60,000 nt of DNA, taken from Dictyostelium firmibasis. Lineage: Eukaryota; Evosea; Eumycetozoa; Dictyosteliales; Dictyosteliaceae. This document shows positions 52,270-60,000 of this stretch, in pieces (position 1 is the first letter of the stretch; every line of letters begins with the position of its first letter). The DNA lies in NCBI GenBank assembly GCA_036169595.1, contig CM069767.1, positions 1,537,501 through 1,597,500 of the forward strand, written 5' to 3'. The position numbers were made by a program, and so were the translations under genes. The notes below the pieces were generated by a model that saw only the letters and a list, made by a program, of their open reading frames with translations, was not told the DNA's origin and did not search any database.

Positions 52270-52835
52270 TTTAATTAATATATATTTTTTTTTTTTTTTT
52301 TTAATGATCAAAAAAATCGATATTATATATGCACACAAAAATAAAATAAAACAAACAAAATGAAAAAAAAAAAAAAAAAAAAAATTTACGAAATAACGAG
52401 CGAAGAAAAAAAAAAAAAAAAAAAATTGAAAAAAAAAAAAAAAAAAAAAAAACGACAAAATTTATTTATATTTGAAAAAATATTTTTGAATTAAAAATAA
52501 AATTTGCAACTTGATTAACAAATAAAAAAAAAAATGTTTTTAACAAATATTTATTTATTATACAATAAATAAAAAACAAATAAATAAAGAAATAAATAAA
52601 TAAAAATAAATAAAAAAAAAATAAACTTTTTAAGATATATTTATAGATATTAATTATTATGGAATTAAAAGTACAATAAAAATGGGAAAAAAAATATTTT
52701 TTTATTTTTTTTTTTTTAATTTTTTTTTTATTTAGTTTTTTTTTTTTTTAATTTATTTTATTTTTTTAATTTTTTTTTAATTTTTTTTTTTTTTTTTTTC
52801 ATTTGAATATATAAAAAAAAAAACATTAAAATAAA
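52270..52835. promoter_or_regulatory. Divergent promoter region, PUM3 / RTF2
   Basis: 566 bp between two divergent starts, almost entirely A and T runs with a small ACGAAATAACGAGCG patch at about 52387-52401. It drives two nuclear genes in opposite directions. No element recognised. Confidence 0.55.
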
Positions 52836-53642
52836 ATGGGATTAGATGGTGGTACAATTCCAACTAGATGTGAATTGGTTAAAACAAAGAAAAAAGAAGT
52901 TAAAGTATTTGACAAGGATCAAGTTGATTATGGTAAATGGTTTTTATGTTCATTAGCACAAAATACATTAAGTGAGCCGATTGTAATAGATGATTTAGGT
53001 AATCTATTCAATAAAGATAATATATTGGAGGCTTTATTAAATGGTACATTAGAAACCTCAAAAAACTTTTCACATATTCGTTCATTACGTTCAATTTATA
53101 CAGTAAACTTTTCATCAAATCCTGCTCATGAAAAAGATTCATCGGTATCACCTTGGTTATGTCCAATAACAAAATTAGAAGTTGGTAGTTCAAGTTATAA
53201 ATTTAAAATTTTAAAAACATGTGGTCATGTATTCTCTGAAAAATCATTTAAAGAATTACTAAATGATGATAATAACAACAATACAACTACCACTAAAAAA
53301 GAAATTGACAAATCTAAAAATGATCAATTATCATGTTTTTTATGTTCAAAAGAATATACCACAAATGATTTAATAACAATTAATCCATTAAATGAAGAAT
53401 TGGAGCAAATGAAAATTGTATTACAAGAGAAATTAGCAAATAGTAAAAAGAAGTCAAATAAAAAATCCGATAAAAAATCCGATAAAAAAAGATCACTGGA
53501 ATCAAATTTAACCTCAGAATCTAGTTTTACTTCAAATACTTTAGAAAAAACAAATGAAGAGATCACAAAGAAAATGAAATCTGAAACATTTTCAAGTATT
53601 TTTAAATCAAATAATGATGATCGTAATAAGGCATCAACTTAA
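52836..53642 (+). CDS. rtf2: RTF2, replication termination factor 2
   Basis: 268 aa, single exon. RTF2 proteins act at replication forks; human RTF2 is removed by DDI1/2 for fork restart. The N-terminus MGLDGGTIPTRCELVKTKKKE is nearly the human MGCDGGTIPKRHELVK. Further: FLCSLAQNTLSEPIVIDDLGNLFNKDNILEALL, SHIRSLRSIYTVNFSSNPAHE, and a degenerate C2HC2 RING-like part (LCPITK, TCGHVFSEKSFKELL, CFLCSKEYTTNDLITINP). The tail is Lys/Ser-rich with KKSDKKSDKK. It is divergent from PUM3 and 484 bp upstream of TGS1. Confidence 0.96.
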   Translation: MGLDGGTIPTRCELVKTKKKEVKVFDKDQVDYGKWFLCSLAQNTLSEPIVIDDLGNLFNKDNILEALLNGTLETSKNFSHIRSLRSIYTVNFSSNPAHEKDSSVSPWLCPITKLEVGSSSYKFKILKTCGHVFSEKSFKELLNDDNNNNTTTTKKEIDKSKNDQLSCFLCSKEYTTNDLITINPLNEELEQMKIVLQEKLANSKKKSNKKSDKKSDKKRSLESNLTSESSFTSNTLEKTNEEITKKMKSETFSSIFKSNNDDRNKAST

Positions 53643-54013
53643 AAATATATTAGTATAAAATAATATTTGTACAGTTTAATTTTATTAGTTATTTTTAAAA
53701 AAAAATGGTTTATTATTGAAAAAAAATAAAGAAAAAAATTCAATGATTTTCTAACACATGTATTGATTTAATTTCATGTCCTGTTTTTTAAAAAAACCAA
53801 TAAATGTATTTTAATATGAATCTCGTTACGAAATTTTATTCTTGGGAACTTTGTTGAAATTACTAAATTAATTTTTTATTGACCACTTAAAAGGAGTTGT
53901 GAGATTTTTTTTTTTTTAAAATTGGTTCATTATTTTTTTTGAAGAATTTTTAAATAATTCTTTAAATCCTAAACATCTCTAATTTATTTTTAGATTTAAT
54001 AAATTTTATTTTT

Positions 54014-54053
<40 letters not shown>

Positions 54054-54126
54054 TTTTTTTTTTTTTTCAAAAACACTTTTATTTTTTCTCAAACTTCGAC
54101 TGTTTCATTTTTTTAAAAAAATAACT
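53643..54126. other. Intergenic region between RTF2 and TGS1
   Basis: 484 bp: the RTF2 3' end, a stretch of mixed composition (53750-53900, with ACACATGTATTGATTTAA and a TATGAATCTCGTTACG patch), then T runs upstream of TGS1. No gene or RNA recognised. Confidence 0.5.
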
Positions 54127-55265
54127 ATGGATAAAAGAATACAAAATACTAAATTAAAGATAAATAGTCCAGAATTTCAAAATTTTAATAAAGTAAAAAA
54201 GAAAAGAATAAGGAGACAATTAAAACATTTGGAGATTACAAAGAAAAAATTTGAAAAAATTAGAGATAGGAAAAAAAATAATAATGCTTTAGAAACCTAT
54301 AAAAATGAAAATGAAGATAAAAGTGAAGATGAAATCGAAATCGAAATCGAAAACGAAAACGAAAACGAAAGTAAAAATGAAAACGAAAATAAAAATGAAA
54401 ACGAAAATGAAAACGAAAACGAAAATGAAAATAATAAAGAAAATGAAAATTTAAAAGAAAATGGAAAAGAAATTAATAAATTTGAAACATTAATTAAAAA
54501 TAATGATGATAATAGTAATATGAAATATTATGCACAAAGATATAGATTGTTTTCAAAGTATGATCAAGGTATTATATTGGATGAGGAATCTTGGTTTTCA
54601 GTAACACCAGAGTTAATAGCACAACATATAGCTGAGAGATGTAGTTGTAATACATTGATTGATGCATTTTGTGGTGCAGGTGGTAATACTATACAGTTTA
54701 GTTTCACTTGTAATGTAGTTATATCTGTTGATTTAGACCCTATGAAATTACTGATGGCAAGACATAATAGTTGGGTATATGGTCATAGTAATGAAAACAC
54801 AAACATAGAATTTGTAAATTCGGATGCGATGAGATTATCAAACCTTAAAGCTGATGTTATATTTTTATCACCACCTTGGGGTGGTCCAAATTATACTGGT
54901 TCTTCAATTTTTCATTTAGATTCAATGACTCCAAATGGGTGAGTAATAATTATTTTTTTTTCATTGAAAAAAAAAAAAAACGCATATTAATATATTTTTG
55001 TTATTATTATTATTATTATTATTAATAAAATTATAGCTTTGAAATATTTAAAAATGCGATTAAGGTCACACCAAATATTGTTTATTTTTTACCAAAGAAT
55101 ACAAGTAAAGTTGATATTGCAAAGCTTGCATTAATTTCAAAAGAAAATGGAGGAAGTGATTACTGTGAAATTGAAGAAAACTATATCAATGAAAAATTAA
55201 AAACAATAACATTATATTTTGGTTCATTGATTAATAATAATAAATATAATGAATCCTATCAATAA
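54127..55265 (+). CDS. tgs1: Trimethylguanosine synthase (TGS1)
   Basis: Exons 54127-54938 and 55037-55265 join in frame to 346 aa. TGS1 hypermethylates m7G caps of snRNAs and snoRNAs. The N-terminus (1-125) is Lys-rich, then an Asn-Glu repeat from an AACGAA-type hexamer. The methyltransferase starts near KYYAQRYRLFSKYDQGI with EESWFSVTPELIAQHIAER; the SAM site is DAFCGAGGN (177-185), with ISVDLDPMKL, and the catalytic motif is SPPWGGPNY (246-254), whose Trp stacks on the cap. Exon 2 ends YCEIEENYINEKLKTITLYFGSLI, matching the family. The 98-bp intron has donor GTGAGT. The 3' end faces NUP210, about 155 bp away. Confidence 0.96.
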
Positions 55266-55419
55266 AATTATTTTTTTAATATAAACAATAATTCAAATAG
55301 AGATATATTATTTTTTTAATTATTTTTAATTTTTTATTTTTTTTTTCTTTTTCTTTTCTTTCTTTTTTTTTTTTTGTATGTATAAATTTTTTTTTATACA
55401 ACCATTAGTTTTTTTTTTT

Positions 55420-58400
55420 TTAATTATTTAAATATATACTTGAAGAGCCATAGGTTGATCTATTTGGTGAAGTGAATGAATGAGGTGGTGGAGTTCTATA
55501 TGGTGAAGAGATAGAACTTGTTTGAAGGTTTGTATTTGGATTAATGTAAACTCTTGGTTTATCATTATGTTTCTTTGATGCATATAAACCAATTAAAAGA
55601 GTACCAACTATGATGATAAAGGAGAATAAGAATGGATGAGAGTTTATAGTTGAAGATTCAACATAATTTGAATTTTGATCAGTTGTAGTTGAGCCGCTCT
55701 TTGAATAAGAGACGGTGACTGTTGTTTTACTCTTACCATCTGCACTACTAATTAATAATGGAACGTTTTGGAAACTATTTGTAACACTCATTGGTTGAAT
55801 TGCATATTTATATAAATTATTTGATTGATCACCGCCGGCGTTGATACTTGAACTAAGTTGTTGCACTGATAATAATGAATTATCTGATGATTCAACAAAG
55901 ATTGGACTTGATGATTGAATATTTAATATAAAGGTTGATTGACGTGGTGAAAGTTGAATCTTATTATCTCTAACATTTATGATTGAAAAGGTTGATTCAA
56001 ATGGAAGATTAACAGTTGTTTCATAGGTATAGGATTTGTGAGAATTTGAGACCTCGACATATAAAGTAACTTTATCGATTGAAGATGTTGCAACACCAGA
56101 TGGTTGAACAACACAACGATATTGTTCTTTACCTTTGACCTTTTCGAAGAATGCAGTTGCAAATGTAGACTCCTTAATTGTACAAATACCTTTAATATTT
56201 TGATCGATAGTAGAGTCTTGAGACAATTCAATATCAGAACCAGCAGCAAAGAATTTCAAATTGTATTCATATCTCTTTTTAGAGTTATTAATGATTTGAT
56301 CAGAGAAATCGACTTTAATTCTACCGATTCTAGAGATGACAACTTGAGTTTGAGAAGATGGATTTCTAATGTAATTAATAGTGGTTGTACCTGAAGCGAT
56401 TGCAATTGCTTTACCAGTGATTGGGTCAACTTGTAAAATGGAAGGATCACCAGAAGACCAAACCTTCTCATCAGAACTTGGCAAAGAGAAGCCTCTTTGC
56501 TCCAATTGATCCTTTGCAATTGAAAAACTGATCATTGAACCAACATGAAGAATTGGTTGATGTGGTTCAACTAAACGACCAACGAAAATCTTAATATAAT
56601 CATCTAAATGAGGCATATCCTTAAGATAGACATGAAGTGTAACTAAACCTGCACGAATACCTTTAATGGTTACAACATTTCCATCGATCGATGATGAAAT
56701 GATACCAGTGTTACTAACTTCGCTACTAAAGATAGCGCTTGATCCATACTCTGTGAATACTTCACCAATATCATCACGTAAATAGATTGAAAATGACATT
56801 GATCCACCAATTGGAATAACTGTTGAAGTTGGATTAATTGGAAGTAATTCCAAGTGAGAAAATGGTTTTGAATTGATTTTTAAGAGTTTACTAGTATCCA
56901 TACGACCATCTCTAACGGCACTAACATAACAAGTTCCAATTTTGTCCAAACTTACTATCTTATTGTCACTGATATCAATAACATCTTTACATGATAAACC
57001 ACCATGACCATCCATTAATGGATAGAATTCAATACCAGTCTTATCCAAGTGATTATTGACAATAAAGGATGATGGTGTGTTCAATGGTAAAAGAAGTGAT
57101 GTGGTTTGAATTGGAACATCTGGAATTACATTAATTTGAAGAGAGGCGGCTTGGAATAAATGTTTTGTTTTATCACCACCACTATAGGCCCAAACTGTAA
57201 TAGAGGTTGAACCTGCATTCTTACCCATTACACGAACACTAAATGAACCCTCAGCTTCAACGGTTGTATTGGCACCTTCATAAATTGGTAATAATGTTGC
57301 AATGTTACTATCCAAACATTCCCACTTAAAGAATAAATCAACAGTACCATAGGTAAATGGTGTTTCACCATTTGCACCAACAACACGTAATTTTGCTTCA
57401 TTACCAACGAGGATCTTATTAATACTACTATGAATTCTAATGCCAGTCATATTTTTAACGTAAACCATTAATTTATCTTCACCAATTATAGTTTTTTTAC
57501 CAGTAATTGGATCAACAATTTGAGCAATCGCTTTGATGGTGGCTTCACCAACTTTTAATGCAACCAATTCACCAACTAAATCCTCACGACCACTCAAATT
57601 AACAATTGAAGGGTCTGTTGAAACAAATGAAACATCTTGACGAATTGGTGCGCCACCAGTCCAATGAATTTGGAAATGACCACCTGGTACTAAATGTAAA
57701 ACACTTGGTGAAACACGGAAAGGTGGGAATACTTGAATTTGAATGGTTTTTGAGGTGGCACTAAATGATGTCTTTGGATTTAAAATGGTAACTGATAAAG
57801 TTACTAAACCTTGATCTAAGCCTTTTAATGTGAAAACTTGACTATCAGATGATTGAGTCATTGATAAAACATTTGGATTATCAATATGTGGAATTATATT
57901 CATATATTGATATTGAGTGCTATCGAATTGTTGACCGTTTTGTGAGAAACCTTTAACAACTAAATTAATTGTATCACCAACTTGAACCATATCTTGAACA
58001 TCCAATTCAATTGAATGAACTTCACTAATTTGAATAATACTTGGTGATGTATTTGATTGTTGTTGTTGTTGTTGATGTTGATGTTGATGATCTTTATTAT
58101 TATCACTACCTAAACAAATATCTTTAACTTCGACTTTAAGATAACCTTGTTGATTTGGAATTACATTAACAAAATCAGAATTTGCTTGATAAGAAAGTGA
58201 TGCGATCTTACTATTATTTGAAGTGAAAGCAAAATTTTTACTACCACCAATTGCTTCAATCTTTAAATGATTTTTATCATTCAAATACATTGTATAATAG
58301 TCTGGGAATAAAACAACACTTGATAATAAATGAAGCTCCAATGATGAAACCAATTTATTTGTATCCAAATCTGATGAACGAATTTTATGTTGTCTCAATA

Positions 58401-60000
58401 ACTCTTGATCATAACCAAGAATTGAAACGGTAATAATAACTTTACCTTGTTCTTTGCTCAATGATAAAGTTGAAAGATGATCATTTTGATTGTAGTCTCT
58501 TAACCATTTGGCTTGAGTTTGATCAGAGGACTTCCAATCGAAAACCAATGAGCTATAGTTTGAAAATGGTTTACCACTATCATCGAAAACTTGGGCAATA
58601 AATGGAATATCACGATCATTACGAATTTTATAAGTACCCATTTCACCTTGTTTTTGTTTCTTGATTGAGAAAATTGTATCTTGGCAAGTTGATTGCTGTT
58701 GTTGTTGTTGTAGCTGTTGTTGATGTGATGAAGAATCTTGAATTTGATGATCTTTTGGTAAATTTGCAACTTGTAATTGAATTGAAGCAGGTGGACGGCA
58801 AGAATATGGAATAGTAATTGTTGGACTAGCTGGATATTGATTGGTAGTAGTTTTCTTATTACCAACGGTTAAATCAATACCAATTGGTTTTGAAGGATTT
58901 GTATGAGCGAGACATGTGATACGGAAAGAATTTCCATTACCTGGTACAATTGAAAGAATATTTTGTTCATTAGATGAATTTGAAACGATCGATTGGAAAT
59001 GGCTCTTTCTTTCTAAATGCCATGGTTCTGGACCTCCACTAAAGAAAACATTTAATGTTGAACCCAATGTCAACAAGATTTCACTTTGATCACTCTTTAA
59101 TGGTGGATAAGCAAATATTAAAATTTGTGCTTTCATACCCATATAAGATACTGAAATTACATTTGAGCCCTCTTTAATTGCTAAAAATTCACGAGTCGAA
59201 CAAAGATCTGGTTGTTCTTTCTTTGTTTTTTGTAATGGTAATAATGAAAAAGATCTTTCTTGGCTACCATTATTATTGTTGTTATTGGCGTTTGAATCAT
59301 CGACTCTCCATTCTAAATCATCTAAATTACAACTATCGAAATGAACATCTTTTGATAATTGTTTTGATAATAATTGAGTTGATAATTTTAAGGTTTGACC
59401 AACTTGAACTTCAACTTGTGATGGAGTGATAATTATTTCATCAGGTTGTAAAACGATGACCAATACCTTATCTCTATTATGTGGATTTTTTTTATCGACT
59501 ACAATTACCTCTGTTTGACCACTACTAGTTTGACTTGTAATTGCACCAGTTGAATCAACTGTAACAATTGCAGAGTTATTGGTATACCAATTATATTCAC
59601 CAGATCCACCAATTGGTCTAATCATTGAATGTTGTCTGTGTTTTGGTAAATATGGTAAATAAACAATTGGTGGACTTAATTGAATTTGTGAATGAATTGT
59701 AACTTCTTGTTCAACACTAATTGGATTTAATAATTGTGTATATTTCTTTAAATTTAAATCCTTTTTATTTGTTAAAAAAAAAAAAAAAAAATTAATATTT
59801 AAATTATTATTATTAATTGTTATCATTATTATTATTTTTACATACATAAACTTTAATTAAAGATGATTTTAATGTAACCAAACCTTGTTTTATAGCTTTT
59901 AAATAAAAAGTATCTGATCTTTTTGGGGTATTTGGTGGAATTTGAGATGATGGTAAACGTTCGAAATATTCAGTTGGAATATTTAAATCAAATGTGATTT
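55420..60000 (-). CDS. nup210: NUP210 (gp210) nuclear pore membrane glycoprotein, C-terminal part
   Basis: Partial: the gene enters from beyond 60000. Exons in the window are 60000-59846 (51 residues) and 59760-55420 (1446 residues), joined in frame by an 85-bp intron (IKVY-DLNLKKYTQ). gp210 is a single-pass pore membrane protein with a large lumenal array of Ig-like (BIG2) domains. Signs: repeated Ig-type strands such as TVDSTGAITSQTSSGQTEVIV and IKAIAQIVDPITGKKTIIGEDKL, one membrane segment near the end (HPFLFSFIIIVGTLLIGLYA), then a short Ser/Pro/Tyr-rich cytosolic tail. Two or more Gln/His tracts interrupt it. It ends 155 bp from the convergent TGS1 gene. An invasin-like BIG2 protein is less likely given the size and tail. 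Confidence 0.9.

Noticed and set aside
52270-52458. Poly-Phe N-terminal extension of the PUM3-like protein
   Set aside because: It is an A-run promoter translated on the minus strand; MAPAKAIKS at 52269 is a natural start.

Overview
The window is nuclear DNA of a dictyostelid amoeba, most likely Dictyostelium discoideum or a very close relative. Intergenic DNA and introns are almost pure A/T with long poly-A and poly-T runs. Introns are short (about 65-300 bp), AT-rich and GT..AG bounded. Coding exons stand out by higher G+C and carry Asn, Gln, Thr and Ser homopolymers. Several proteins are Dictyostelium hallmarks, notably a villidin-type WD40/PH/gelsolin/headpiece protein. I found no tRNA, rRNA, CRISPR array, virus-like element or intact transposon.

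Layout, left to right. 1-880: non-coding, with two related G-rich elements in inverted orientation. Then a mitochondrial Era GTPase (+), a NOL8-like nucleolar RRM protein (+), a GUP1-like MBOAT acyltransferase (-), a DCAF4/WDR21 WD40 protein (+), a mitochondrial CnoX-like thioredoxin-TPR protein (-), a BPI/LBP-like lipid-binding protein (-), mitochondrial HslU (+), a coiled-coil WD40 protein (+), an 84-aa protein (-), two tandem secreted Cys-rich paralogues (+), bystin (-), a small coiled-coil protein (+), strumpellin/WASHC5 (-), a GPI-anchored-type surface protein (+), a coiled-coil protein with an N-terminal D-box (+), a 4-kb gene desert, a 120-aa protein made of APC/C-binding motifs (+), a relic of a SNF2 ATPase (-), villidin (-), CCZ1 (-), a short-chain dehydrogenase (+), a cathepsin B-like protease (+), PUM3/Puf6 (-), RTF2 (+), TGS1 (+) and the 3' part of NUP210 (-), which runs off the right edge.

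Most genes are single-copy housekeeping functions with no operon-like logic. Themes recur: nucleolus and RNA (NOL8-like, bystin, PUM3, TGS1), mitochondrion (Era, thioredoxin-TPR, HslU) and endosome/actin (strumpellin, CCZ1, villidin). I rebuilt exon structures by hand from splice consensus, frame continuity and remembered family sequences. Joins supported by strong homology (strumpellin, CCZ1, cathepsin, bystin, GUP1-like, villidin) are more secure than those of unrecognised genes.

The most interesting item is the 120-aa protein at 35461-35901. It combines a KEN box, a perfect D-box, two ABBA-type motifs and a C-terminal Ile-Arg tail, the layout expected of a small APC/C substrate or pseudosubstrate inhibitor. 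Next are the AT-hook in the N-terminal extension of mitochondrial HslU, the inverted pair of structured elements at 201-296 and 503-590, a G+C-richer island at 11460-11690, and the SNF2 relic behind villidin.
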